Assembly (NCBI GenBank): GCA_937907025.1
Contig: CALESJ010000021.1
Span: forward strand, 1 to 64,000
DNA length: 64,000 nucleotides
Reading direction: 5' to 3'
From: an uncultured Faecalibacterium sp.
Lineage (GTDB): Bacteria > Bacillota > Clostridia > Oscillospirales > Ruminococcaceae
A model generated the notes under the pieces. That model ran no database searches. It was not told the DNA's origin and saw nothing but the letters and a program-made list of their open reading frames with translations. Positions 16,082 through 24,003 of this stretch are shown here, piece by piece. A program made the position numbers and the translations under genes. Every line of letters starts with the position of its first letter. The first letter of the stretch is position 1.

Positions 16082-16110
16082 ATGGTAGCACCGGATTTCC
16101 TCCCTGTCAA
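16082..16110 (-). promoter_or_regulatory. Promoter of the asnB T-box transcript
   Basis: Minus-strand TTGACA (16110-16105), 17-base spacer, TACCAT (16087-16082). Confidence 0.82.
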
Positions 16111-16159
16111 GAAGAATTCCCCGCTGTTTTGTGGGGTTGCACAAAATCCGGCCTTTTTA

Positions 16160-16215
16160 ATTCCTAGTATTTTACAAGGAAATGGCTTGTGCTTTCGCTT
16201 CCGGCATGGTATAGT
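16160..16215 (+). promoter_or_regulatory. Promoter of sufCB with upstream inverted repeat
   Basis: TTGTGC at 16187-16192 and TATAGT at 16210-16215 with a 17-base spacer. Just upstream, TTCCT and AGGAA at about 16160-16182 form an 11-base-spaced inverted repeat, a possible operator for an iron-sulfur or redox regulator; the regulator is not identified. Confidence 0.65.
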
Positions 16216-16278
16216 ATTAGCCGTAACAAAACTTACCAACAATGGGCAGTAAAGCCTATTTTGATTCGGAGGAAACCC

Positions 16279-17013
16279 ATGCTTGAACTGAAACACGTCG
16301 GCTATGAAACCGACGATAACAAAGAGATCCTGCATGATGTAAGCCTGACGGTGAAGGACCGCTTCGTGGCCATCACCGGCCCCAACGGCGGCGGCAAGTC
16401 CACCCTGGCCAAGATCATTGCCGGTATTTATCAGCCCACCTCCGGCCAGATTCTGCTGGACGGCGTGGACATCACCCACATGAGCATCACCGACCGCGCC
16501 AACCTGGGCGTGAGCTATGCTTTCCAGCAGCCGGTGCGCTTCAAGGGTCTGCGGGTCAAGGACCTGCTGAGCCTGGCCGCCGGCAAGAACACCAGCGTGA
16601 ACGAAGCCTGCTCCTACCTGAGCGAAGTGGGCCTGTGCGCCCGTGACTACATCGACCGCGAAGTGAACGCCAGCCTGTCCGGCGGCGAGCTCAAGCGTAT
16701 CGAGATCGCCATGGTGCTGGCCCGCGGCACCAAACTGTCCATCTTTGACGAGCCGGAAGCCGGCATCGACCTGTGGAGCTTCCAGAACCTGATTCGTGTG
16801 TTCGAGAAGATGTACGAACAGACCAAGGGCTGCATCCTGATCATCAGCCACCAGGAGCGCATTCTGAACATTGCCGACACCATCGTGGTCATCAAGGACG
16901 GCCGCGTGGCCCGCACCGGTCCCCGCGCCGAGCTGCTGCCTGCCCTGCTGGGCAGCGCCGATGCCGCCAACCCGGCCTGCAATGTCCTGACCAGCAAGAT
17001 CGAGGGGGTGTAA
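16279..17013 (+). CDS. sufC: SufC-family ATPase of a minimal iron-sulfur assembly system
   Basis: A 244-residue ABC-type ATPase without membrane domain. Walker A GPNGGGKST is at residues 34-42, the signature is LSGGELKRIE and Walker B is LSIFDEPEAG, all SufC-like. It would power assembly of Fe-S clusters on the SufB-type scaffold encoded three bases downstream. The ATG at 16279 has CGGAGG upstream; a longer frame starting at 16189 has no ribosome site. No SufS, SufU or second SufB/SufD gene is next to it, so this matches the SufBC-only (SMS) arrangement known in many anaerobes. Sulfur would come from elsewhere. The operon ends at the terminator at 17945. Confidence 0.92.
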   Translation: MLELKHVGYETDDNKEILHDVSLTVKDRFVAITGPNGGGKSTLAKIIAGIYQPTSGQILLDGVDITHMSITDRANLGVSYAFQQPVRFKGLRVKDLLSLAAGKNTSVNEACSYLSEVGLCARDYIDREVNASLSGGELKRIEIAMVLARGTKLSIFDEPEAGIDLWSFQNLIRVFEKMYEQTKGCILIISHQERILNIADTIVVIKDGRVARTGPRAELLPALLGSADAANPACNVLTSKIEGV

Positions 17014-17016
17014 AAC

Positions 17017-17937
17017 ATGATCGACGCCATTGAAAAGAACCTGCTGCACGAGATTGCCGAGCTGGACTCGCTGCCGGTGGGTGCCTATAACATCCGTTCC
17101 AACGGCAAACTGGAAAGCCGCAACACCACCGCCAACATCGACATCGTCACCAAGACGGACAAGCCGGGCATTGATATCTTCATCAAGCCGGGCACCAAGA
17201 ACGAGAGCGTGCATATTCCGGTCATCATCAGCCAGACCGGCCTGACCGACCTGGTGTACAACGACTTCCACATCGGCGAAGGCGCCGACGTGACCATCAT
17301 TGCCGGATGCGGCATCCACAACTGCGGCGGCGGCAACGCCGAGCACGACGGCATCCACACCTTCTTCCTGGACAAGAATGCCAAGCTGCGCTATGTGGAA
17401 AAGCACTACGGCGAGGGCGACGGCCGGGGCAAGCAGATCATGAACCCCACCACCATCGTCCACCTGGCCGAAGGGGCTTCCATGGAGATGGAAACCACCC
17501 AGATTGCCGGCATTGATGATACCATCCGCAAGACTTCCGGCGATCTGGCCGAAGGCGCCACCCTGGTTATCCGCGAAAAGATCATGACCGTGGGCGACCA
17601 GCACGCCGTTACCGATTTTGTGGTGGACCTGAACGGCGAAGGCTGCTCCGCCAACGTCATTTCCCGCAGCGTGGCCAAGGACCACAGCGTGCAGGAGTTC
17701 AAGAGCTACATCAACGGCAACGCCGCCTGTGCCGGTCACAGCGAATGCGACGCCATCATCATGGACCACGCCCAGGTCATTGCGACCCCAGGTCTGGTGG
17801 CCAACAACATTGATGCCAGCCTGATTCATGAAGCCGCCATCGGCAAGATTGCCGGCGAGCAGCTGACCAAGCTGATGACCCTGGGCCTGAGCGAAAAAGA
17901 GGCCGAGGAACAGATCGTCAACGGATTTCTGAAATAA
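17017..17937 (+). CDS. sufB: SufB/SufD-family scaffold of the minimal iron-sulfur assembly system
   Basis: A 306-residue protein, much shorter than classical SufB (about 470-490 residues), but with the SufBD beta-helix core (AEHDGIHTFFLDKNAKLRYVEKHYGEG, EFKSYINGNAACAGHSECDAIIMD) and the C-terminal helical SufBD segment (SLIHEAAIGKIAGEQLTKLMTLGLSEKEAEEQIVNGFL), which contacts SufC. Cys residues at GCGIHNCGGG and in CAGHSEC are possible cluster ligands. It pairs with SufC in one operon (three-base gap). In cells it is expected to form a SufC2B2-type complex that builds and hands over Fe-S clusters. Start ATG follows GAGGGGG. Confidence 0.9.
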   Translation: MIDAIEKNLLHEIAELDSLPVGAYNIRSNGKLESRNTTANIDIVTKTDKPGIDIFIKPGTKNESVHIPVIISQTGLTDLVYNDFHIGEGADVTIIAGCGIHNCGGGNAEHDGIHTFFLDKNAKLRYVEKHYGEGDGRGKQIMNPTTIVHLAEGASMEMETTQIAGIDDTIRKTSGDLAEGATLVIREKIMTVGDQHAVTDFVVDLNGEGCSANVISRSVAKDHSVQEFKSYINGNAACAGHSECDAIIMDHAQVIATPGLVANNIDASLIHEAAIGKIAGEQLTKLMTLGLSEKEAEEQIVNGFLK

Positions 17938-17944
17938 AAAATGT

Positions 17945-17974
17945 CCCCGCTTTCCACGAAAGCGGGGATTTTTG
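17945..17974 (+). terminator. Terminator after sufCB
   Basis: CCCCGCTTTC and GAAAGCGGGG (17958-17967) form a ten-base-pair stem followed by ATTTTTG. The same sequence recurs at 18872. Confidence 0.93.
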
Positions 17975-17996
17975 TATATGGGTCCCTCCCCCCCCT

Positions 17997-18027
17997 TTGC
18001 TTATGACCTTGGGTCATATGGTATACT
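17997..18027 (+). promoter_or_regulatory. MerR-type promoter and operator of the merR gene
   Basis: TTGCTT at 17997-18002 and TATACT at 18022-18027 have a 19-base spacer, the stretched spacing typical of MerR-controlled promoters. The spacer holds a perfect dyad, TATGACC-TTG-GGTCATA (18002-18018). Autoregulation by the MerR protein encoded 46 bases downstream is the simplest reading. Confidence 0.8.
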
Positions 18028-18072
18028 GAGGCTGAAAAGAAGGGGCTGTCCCCTGCCACGGGAGGGAATCTC

Positions 18073-18861
18073 ATGAAAATCAAAGAAACCGCCCGGGAAA
18101 CCGGACTAACCGAGAAAGCCATTCGCCTGTATGAAGAAAAGGGACTGATTGTTCCCGAAACCACACTGGTAGCCGGACGAATGTTCCGGAACTATCCGCC
18201 CGAAACGGTAGAGGAATTGCGCCGCATCGCCATTCTGCGCCGTTCCGGGTTCAGCCTGCAGCAGATAGGCCGGATACAGCAAGGGCAGGAGAACGACTTC
18301 GCACAAGTGCTGGAAGAATACCGCACCGCTCTGCTGAAGGAAGTGGAACACAAGCAGGCACTGGCCCGGGCACTGACCCATGCTACCCCGCGCACCGAAA
18401 GGGAACTGACCGCCCTGCTGGAAGCTCCCAGCGCCCATTTGCCCGTTCCCGCCCAGGATCTGCATCTTGTACCGCCCACGCCGAACTTTCCCCATCGGCT
18501 AAGCTTCTGGTACAGGCACGGTTTTTTCCCCCATCGGCTGAGCGGCATAAAATTGGTGATCACCGCCCTTCTTTGGGAGAAAAGCCTGGATATCAGTAGC
18601 CTTTCCCGCCTGTTGCAGAAAAAAGGGCTGGACATTCCGGGAGATAAGCTGGCCGCCTTACTGCGCCGACTGGTTCGCAAAGGTGTCCTGCGCTGCGAAG
18701 AGGACCTCTATACCGCCAATGTGCAGGCCGGATACTTCTGCACCTGGGACCCCGATGACCTGGTTCGGGTTTTGGTCAACTGCGGGGGAAACCGGATGCG
18801 GTACAGCTCCGACGTTCCCATGAGCGTCAGTTCTTCTCCCGGCAGCGGCCCGCATATCTGA
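18073..18861 (+). CDS. MerR family transcriptional regulator
   Basis: A 262-residue regulator. The N-terminal MerR winged helix (residues 1-70) is clear: KIKETARETGLTEKAIRLYEEKGLI, then RNYPPETVEELRRIAILRRSGFSLQQIG. A coiled-coil dimer helix follows (QVLEEYRTALLKEVEHKQALARAL). The C-terminal region, residues about 120-262, is unusual, with a second helical stretch (KSLDISSLSRLLQKKGLDIPGDKLAALLRRLVRKGVLRCEEDLYTA) that may be another winged helix and a WDPDDL segment, so this is not a simple metal sensor. No Cys pair typical of metal-binding MerR proteins stands out in the dimer loop. The start has GGAGGGA upstream. The gene is flanked by identical terminator copies, and its codon use is less biased than that of sufCB. 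Confidence 0.88.
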   Translation: MKIKETARETGLTEKAIRLYEEKGLIVPETTLVAGRMFRNYPPETVEELRRIAILRRSGFSLQQIGRIQQGQENDFAQVLEEYRTALLKEVEHKQALARALTHATPRTERELTALLEAPSAHLPVPAQDLHLVPPTPNFPHRLSFWYRHGFFPHRLSGIKLVITALLWEKSLDISSLSRLLQKKGLDIPGDKLAALLRRLVRKGVLRCEEDLYTANVQAGYFCTWDPDDLVRVLVNCGGNRMRYSSDVPMSVSSSPGSGPHI

Positions 18862-18871
18862 CAGAAACCTT

Positions 18872-18900
18872 CCCGCTTTCCACGAAAGCGGGGATTTTTG
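18872..18900 (+). terminator. Terminator after merR (copy of the sufCB terminator)
   Basis: CCCGCTTTC and GAAAGCGGG form the stem, followed by GATTTTTG. It is identical over 30 bases to the terminator at 17946-17975. Confidence 0.92.
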
Positions 18901-18954
18901 TTGAAAAAAAGCGGCCGCTTCCCTGCTGCGGGAGCGACCGCCTTGTATTTTGTT

Positions 18955-20157
18955 TTACACAGTGGCGGTTTCCTTTTCTTCTGCCTCCTCCGCCGGTTCC
19001 GGCGGTTCCTGTGTATTGTCCAGGTCCCGGGCCGTCACGCCGCGGCGGTCCAGCACCCAGTAAATCAGCCCGCGCAGCAGGCCGTACAGCGTCACAAAGG
19101 CCGGAACGCCCAGCACCATGCCCACCGGCCCCATGAGGGTGCCGCCGATAACCACGGCGAACAGCACCCAGAAAGCCGATACCTTCACCGAGCGGCCCAG
19201 CACCCGGGGTGCAATGACCCGGCTGTCCAGCTGCTGCAGAATGATGAGCACGATCAGCAGCACCAGCGCCTGCCACGGGTCCACGAATAGCAGGATCAGC
19301 AGCCCCGGAATGGCGCCGATGTAGGCGCCGAACATGGGAATCAGGGCACAGAAGCCCACCAGCACGCTGATCAGCGGGGCGAAGCTCAGCCCCAGCAGGC
19401 TCATAGCCGCAAAGAGCAGCACGCCGATGATGACCGCATCAAAAATTTTGCCGAAGAAAAATTCCGAGAAGTTGCGGTTGGCATAGCTGCAGATGGACAG
19501 CACGTTGTCCGCCAGCTTCTGGGGGAACACGGCCCGCACGATCATCCGCAGCTGGCGCAGCAGATGGTCTTTATCGACCAGCATGTACACGCTGCCCGCC
19601 ACCACGATGACAAAATGCAGCGCCGAGGTGGCCACGTTGCCCAGATACCCGGCCAGCTGCGGGGACATTTCCTTGAACAGGTCGTAGGCGTTGCGCATCA
19701 GGCGCTCGTAATCGTCCAGCAGGTTGATGACCGGGGCCATGTCTACCATGGGATACTGCTGCTGGAGCACCCGCACGGTATCCTGCATCTTTTCCACATA
19801 GCCGGGCAGGTTTTTGAACAGGGTCGTCACACTGGCGCCCACCTTGGGCAGCACCTGCCAGGCCAGCAGGATCACGGCCAGCGCCGCCAGCACATAGGCC
19901 GCCAGAATGGCGATCCAGCGCAGTTTTGGCCGTCCGCCCAGGAAGAAATTGTGGATCGGCCGCACCAGAGTATCCAGCACATAGGCCAGGATAATGGCAC
20001 CGGCGAAGGGGGTAAACAGTTTGAATACCGCCCCCACCCAACCGAGCAGCGGCTCCAGGTGGACGATCAGGGCATAAAACACGCCGCACAAAAGGGCCAT
20101 GCCGAGCCAGTCACGAATGGTCTGCGGCTTCTGATCCAGCCAATGTTTCGTATTCAT
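18955..20157 (-). CDS. AI-2E family transporter (second of a tandem pair)
   Basis: A 400-residue polytopic membrane protein with about eight hydrophobic segments. The family landmarks are visible: FTPFAGAIILAYVLDTLVRPI near the N-terminus and the conserved C-terminal block (GFCALIPMFGAYIGAIPGLLILLFVDPWQALVLLIVLIILQQLDSRVIAPRVLG). AI-2E (TqsA/PerM) proteins export or exchange small solutes; some are Na+/H+ antiporters or autoinducer-2 exporters. The substrate here is unknown. The start ATG follows GGAG. It lies 70 bases downstream of a paralogue of nearly the same length, in the same direction, so the two are probably one transcript. The C-terminal tail is rich in Glu/Pro (EPPEPAEEAEEKE). Confidence 0.88.
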   Translation of the reverse strand: MNTKHWLDQKPQTIRDWLGMALLCGVFYALIVHLEPLLGWVGAVFKLFTPFAGAIILAYVLDTLVRPIHNFFLGGRPKLRWIAILAAYVLAALAVILLAWQVLPKVGASVTTLFKNLPGYVEKMQDTVRVLQQQYPMVDMAPVINLLDDYERLMRNAYDLFKEMSPQLAGYLGNVATSALHFVIVVAGSVYMLVDKDHLLRQLRMIVRAVFPQKLADNVLSICSYANRNFSEFFFGKIFDAVIIGVLLFAAMSLLGLSFAPLISVLVGFCALIPMFGAYIGAIPGLLILLFVDPWQALVLLIVLIILQQLDSRVIAPRVLGRSVKVSAFWVLFAVVIGGTLMGPVGMVLGVPAFVTLYGLLRGLIYWVLDRRGVTARDLDNTQEPPEPAEEAEEKETATV

Positions 20158-20227
20158 GGGGATTGCGCTCCTGTCTGTAACAGTCAGGCGGCGGGTACTG
20201 CCCCGCCGTAGGGGAAAAAGAAAGCTC

Positions 20228-21385
20228 TCAGTTCTGGTCGATGCCGGGCAGCGGGGTTTCGCCGCCGGTGGCGGGGTCCAGGCCGCGGGCGGTCAGACCG
20301 GCGCCCACCGCCTGCTTGAGCAGGGCGGCGAACACAGCCATGACCGGCACGCCGATGACCATACCGGCAATGCCGAACAGCCCGCCGCCCACGATGATAG
20401 CAACCAACACCCACAGGCCGGAAATGCCGGTGGCACCGCCCAGGATTCGGGGCGCGATAAAGTTGCCATCGATCTGCTGGACAACCAGGATCAGAATGCA
20501 GAAGATCAGCGCCTGCAGCGGCTCACCGCTGAGCAGCAGCAGCAATGCGCTGGGAATAGCGCCGATATACGGGCCTGCGATGGGAATGATGTTGGTCACA
20601 GCCACCAGCACCGCGATCATGGGTGCATAGTTCAGGCGCAGAATCAGCATGGCGACGAAGGTTTCGCAGCCGACGAGCAGCGCGTCCAGCAGCTGGCCGC
20701 CGATGTAGCCGCTGAAGGTGCGGTTGGCCAGCTGGAAAACCGAAAACACGCTGGCAGCCGCCCGGGGCGGGAACAGCGCCCGCAGCAGAGCACGGCAGGC
20801 ACGCAGCAGGGGCTCCTTTTCGGCCAGCAGATAGATACTGGCGGCCAGGGCCACCACGCCGTTGAGCACCTGACCCGCGGCCTGACCGGCGGCGCCGGCC
20901 ACGGCGGGCATCATGCTCTTGATGAATTCCTGAATCATGTCACCGGAATTTTCCAGGAAATCGGAGATTTTCTGGGCCACGGTGGCGTCCATGTTCACAT
21001 CCGTCATCATGGCTTCCAGGCTGGTGGACGCATTTTCCAGGTAACCGGGCAGAGCATTGGCAAAGGTGCTGACGCTCTGGAACAGCTGGGGCACCACCAG
21101 GCAGACCAGCGCCACCACCACGGCCAGGAAAGTCAGGTAGGCCAGCACAATGGCCGGGCCGCGCTTGCCGCGGCAGAGTTTTTCGGCATAAAAACGGGTG
21201 GGGATGTCCAGGACATACGCCAGGGCGATGCCTCCCGCAAAGGGGGACAGCTCCCCTACAAAGGTCATCACACCGCCTGCCGCGTTGGGCAGGGCGTTCA
21301 CCACCAGCCAGATCAGGGCGGCAGCAATAATCAGATGCAGCCAGTCCCGCGTGGTGGACGGGACTCGGTCGAGCCAATTCTTCAT
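20228..21385 (-). CDS. AI-2E family transporter (first of a tandem pair)
   Basis: A 385-residue polytopic membrane protein of the AI-2E/PerM family. The N-terminal block reads ELSPFAGGIALAYVLDIPTRFYAEKL, and the C-terminal block VTNIIPIAGPYIGAIPSALLLLLSGEPLQALIFCILILVVQQIDGNFIAPRILG matches its neighbour closely, as does the shared start (NWLDR..RDWLH versus HWLDQ..RDWLG), so they arose by tandem duplication. GGAGG lies five bases before the chosen ATG at 21385 (another ATG is three bases upstream). It is divergent from the DUF523-patatin pair. The substrate is unknown. The two paralogues may form a hetero-oligomer; that is speculation. Confidence 0.88.
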   Translation of the reverse strand: MKNWLDRVPSTTRDWLHLIIAAALIWLVVNALPNAAGGVMTFVGELSPFAGGIALAYVLDIPTRFYAEKLCRGKRGPAIVLAYLTFLAVVVALVCLVVPQLFQSVSTFANALPGYLENASTSLEAMMTDVNMDATVAQKISDFLENSGDMIQEFIKSMMPAVAGAAGQAAGQVLNGVVALAASIYLLAEKEPLLRACRALLRALFPPRAAASVFSVFQLANRTFSGYIGGQLLDALLVGCETFVAMLILRLNYAPMIAVLVAVTNIIPIAGPYIGAIPSALLLLLSGEPLQALIFCILILVVQQIDGNFIAPRILGGATGISGLWVLVAIIVGGGLFGIAGMVIGVPVMAVFAALLKQAVGAGLTARGLDPATGGETPLPGIDQN

Positions 21386-21427
21386 CATATCCTCCTTGGA
21401 AGGCATTCTTGCTATGCGCCGTATGTT

Positions 21428-21457
21428 TTGATTATTCCATTCATTTTATGCTATAAT
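21428..21457 (+). promoter_or_regulatory. Promoter of the DUF523-patatin operon
   Basis: TTGATT at 21428-21433, 18-base spacer, TATAAT at 21452-21457 preceded by TGC (extended -10). Confidence 0.78.
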
Positions 21458-21509
21458 ACGGTACGTGTTTATCATACCACAGCCCGGCCTGTACGGAAAG
21501 AGAGATTTT

Positions 21510-21965
21510 ATGAACATTCTAGTCAGCGCCTGTCTTTTGGGCGCAGCCTGCAAATATTCCGGCGGCGACAACCGCTGCCCTGCCCTGCTGGACGCTCTGC
21601 GCGCCGGCGGCCACACCGCCGTGCCCATCTGCCCGGAAATTTACGGCGGCCTGCCCACACCCCGTCCCCCGGCTGAACGTCGGGGCGACCGGGTGGTGAC
21701 CGAGGCGGGCGTTGATGTGACCGCCCAGTACCGCAAAGGTGCAGCCGAAGCCATGGCCATGGCCGAACTGAACGGCTGCAAGGCGGCCATCCTCAAAGCC
21801 AACAGCCCCAGCTGCGGCTGCGGTACGATCTACGACGGCAGTTTTTCTCACCGTAAGGTGCCCGGGGACGGCGTGGCCGCCCAGGCGCTGAAGGCGGCGG
21901 GCCTTGCCGTATACACAGAAGAAACGTTCGAGCAGCTTTTGCCCAAGGAGGCGCAGCAAAAATGA
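21510..21965 (+). CDS. DUF523 domain protein
   Basis: A 151-residue cytosolic protein of the DUF523 family. The conserved Cys-containing segments are seen: the N-terminal SACLLGAACKYSGGDN, CPEIYGGLPTPRPPAE in the middle and SPSCGCGTIYDGSF near residue 110. These Cys residues suggest a metal or Fe-S site, but the biochemical role is unproven in this family. The start at 21510 (MNILVSACLLG) is preferred over an upstream frame because the conserved domain begins there and GGAAAGAGAG precedes it. Its stop overlaps the start of the patatin gene (ATGA), so the two are translationally coupled. Confidence 0.9.
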   Translation: MNILVSACLLGAACKYSGGDNRCPALLDALRAGGHTAVPICPEIYGGLPTPRPPAERRGDRVVTEAGVDVTAQYRKGAAEAMAMAELNGCKAAILKANSPSCGCGTIYDGSFSHRKVPGDGVAAQALKAAGLAVYTEETFEQLLPKEAQQK

Positions 21966-22825
21966 AGGAAACCAAATACGATCTCGGTCTTGTGCTGGAA
22001 GGCGGCGCGGTGCGCGGCATCTACACCGCCGGTGTGCTGGATGTGCTGATGGATAACGGCATCAAGGCCGATATGGTCATCGGCACATCGGCCGGATGCA
22101 TCCACGGCTGCTGTTATGTGTCGGGGCAGGCGGGGCGCAGCATCCGCTACTACCGCAAATACCGCAACGACCGGCATTTCATGGGGTTCTATTCCCTGCT
22201 GACCACCGGCGAGATCGTGGGCCGCAAGTTCTGTTACGAGGACATTCCCTTGCGGCTGGACCCCTTCGACGAGAAAGCCTTTGAAGCTTCCCCCATCGAC
22301 TTTTACATCACCGTGACCAACCTGAACACCGGCCGTGCTGAGCACATTCTGTGTGACAACCTGCGCCTGGACGACAAGATGGATATTATGCGGGCCGGGG
22401 CTTCCATGCCGCTGTGCTCCCACCCGGTGGAATACCACGGCCAGCTGTATCTGGACGGCGGCGTAGCCGACAGCATCCCTTACAAAGCCGCCGGGGATCT
22501 GGGCTGCAAGCGCCGTCTGGTGGTGCTGACCCAGCCCGCCGGGTACATGAAGCAGCCCGCCAACATGCTGCCGTTCCAGCTGATGTACCGCCGCTATCCC
22601 CGGTTTGTACAGACCATGGCCAACCGGCCGCAGGTATACAACGCCCAGGTGTGCGAAGTGGAGCAGGCCGCCAAGTCCGGGGAGGCCTTCCTCATCCGGC
22701 CCAGCAAGGCCCTGAAAGTAGGCCGCATGGAGCACGACATGGACCGCATCAATGCGCAGTACGAGCTGGGCCGCGCCGATGCACAGGCTGCCATGCCCGC
22801 CCTGCGCAAGTGGCTGGAAGGCTGA
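21962..22825 (+). CDS. Patatin-like phospholipase
   Basis: A 287-residue lipid acyl hydrolase of the patatin (RssA-like) family. The oxyanion-hole glycines are in EGGAVRG (residues 13-19), the nucleophile Ser43 in GTSAG (41-45), and the catalytic Asp165 in the DGG motif (YLDGGVAD). The complete Ser-Asp dyad suggests an active enzyme. It is likely soluble or peripheral, with no signal peptide, and would act on phospholipid or acyl glycerol at the inner face of the membrane. It is translated from the DUF523 transcript through an ATGA overlap. A terminator at 22868 follows. Confidence 0.93.
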   Translation: MKETKYDLGLVLEGGAVRGIYTAGVLDVLMDNGIKADMVIGTSAGCIHGCCYVSGQAGRSIRYYRKYRNDRHFMGFYSLLTTGEIVGRKFCYEDIPLRLDPFDEKAFEASPIDFYITVTNLNTGRAEHILCDNLRLDDKMDIMRAGASMPLCSHPVEYHGQLYLDGGVADSIPYKAAGDLGCKRRLVVLTQPAGYMKQPANMLPFQLMYRRYPRFVQTMANRPQVYNAQVCEVEQAAKSGEAFLIRPSKALKVGRMEHDMDRINAQYELGRADAQAAMPALRKWLEG

Positions 22826-22867
22826 TTGCATCCCCGCTTACATAGACGAAGAATACCGGCTTTTTTT

Positions 22868-22906
22868 GGCGTATGAGCCCTTTTTTTCGGGTCCATACGC
22901 CTTTTT
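22868..22906 (+). terminator. Terminator after the patatin gene
   Basis: GGCGTATG pairs with CATACGCC, with an inner CCC/GGG pair and a T-rich loop, followed by TTTTTG. Confidence 0.88.
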
Positions 22907-23071
22907 GTTTTGGCGGCAGCATGCGCCGACAGAAAATCACAAGATTTGTGCAAGAAGATCGACAGTCTTTGACCATAGCGCAGACACACTTTTTCCCATG
23001 GGGGATGGTACAATCGGGACACAGTGGTGAGAAGTGCCGTTGAATTTTTGATGCCGGAGGTGCCGTTGGTC

Positions 23072-23944
23072 ATGTCCCGTTCCCTTTCCCCCGCCCCTAT
23101 CGCCCGCCGCCGGGCCGCGTATCGCCGGGCACAGCGCCACCGGGCGCGCCGGACGCTGTTTTTCTGCCTTCTGGCGGTACTTGCCACGCTGTGGGCCGCC
23201 GGTCTGCCCGGACGCATCCGCCCCGAAGCAACCACAACGGCACCTGCGGAATCGGACACAATAGCCATGGGTTCCAGCGCAGCGCCCACCGGGGATGAGG
23301 ATGCGCGCCGACAGGCCATATTATCCAACACCGGCGGCACCTGGCCCGAAAGCCTGCGGGACCTGCTGGAACGCCACCCGGATGCCCTGACCTTTGTGGA
23401 AGGCTACCCCGACCACAAGGACGATCCCCCTGCCGAAACCATCGGTGATGTGGTACAGGGGCAGTTTCCCCTGCTGCTGCAATGGGACCCCCGCTGGGGC
23501 TATGTCCGCTACGGGGACGACCTGCTGGCAGTGACCGGCTGCGGCCCTACCTGCCTGGCCATGGCTGGCGCCGGGTTAACTGGGGACAACACCATTACCC
23601 CCGCCGCCGTGGCCGAGAAGGCCCAGCGGGACGGATACTGGGTGGACGGGGTGACCAGCTGGGAGCTGATGCGCACCGGCTGTGAGGCCTGGGGTCTGGC
23701 GAGCGAAGAGCTGCCCCTGAGCGAATCCGCCGTCACCGGGGCCCTGAACGACGGGCGGCCCATCATCTGCAGTGTGCGGCCGGGAGATTTCACCACCACC
23801 GGACATTTCATCCTGCTGGCCGGGGTGGAGGAGGGCGGTATCCGGGTCAATGACCCCAACAGTCCCCAGAACAGCGACTGCCTTTGGAGCTATGCCGAGT
23901 TGGAGCCCCAGATCCGCAATCTGTGGGCATTTTCCGTCCGTTAA
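23072..23944 (+). CDS. C39-like cysteine peptidase, membrane-anchored
   Basis: A 290-residue protein with an N-terminal basic stretch and one membrane segment (residues about 31-50, RTLFFCLLAVLATLWAAGL), then an extracytoplasmic domain of the Peptidase_C39_2 type. The domain opens with QFPLLLQWDPRWGYVRYGDDLLAVTGCGPTCLAMAGA, where Cys157 is the likely nucleophile, and continues to the His segment GHFILLAG and NDPNSPQNS. It is therefore probably an active secreted-face peptidase, perhaps acting on cell-wall-linked peptides; the substrate is unknown. The start at 23072 follows GGAGG by 11 bases; TTG at 23066, in frame and better spaced, is a real alternative. A terminator at 23961 follows, and the gene stands alone. 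Confidence 0.87.
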   Translation: MSRSLSPAPIARRRAAYRRAQRHRARRTLFFCLLAVLATLWAAGLPGRIRPEATTTAPAESDTIAMGSSAAPTGDEDARRQAILSNTGGTWPESLRDLLERHPDALTFVEGYPDHKDDPPAETIGDVVQGQFPLLLQWDPRWGYVRYGDDLLAVTGCGPTCLAMAGAGLTGDNTITPAAVAEKAQRDGYWVDGVTSWELMRTGCEAWGLASEELPLSESAVTGALNDGRPIICSVRPGDFTTTGHFILLAGVEEGGIRVNDPNSPQNSDCLWSYAELEPQIRNLWAFSVR

Positions 23945-23960
23945 TGGTATAAGTATGGCA

Positions 23961-23991
23961 AAAGGCCCCGGCGCGGTGCGCCGGGGCCTTT
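23961..23991 (+). terminator. Bidirectional terminator between peptidase and aconitase genes
   Basis: AAAGGCCCCGGCGC pairs with GCGCCGGGGCCTTT; the A/T flanks let it serve both convergent transcripts. Confidence 0.9.
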
Positions 23992-24003
23992 CTGTATGGG
24001 AAA

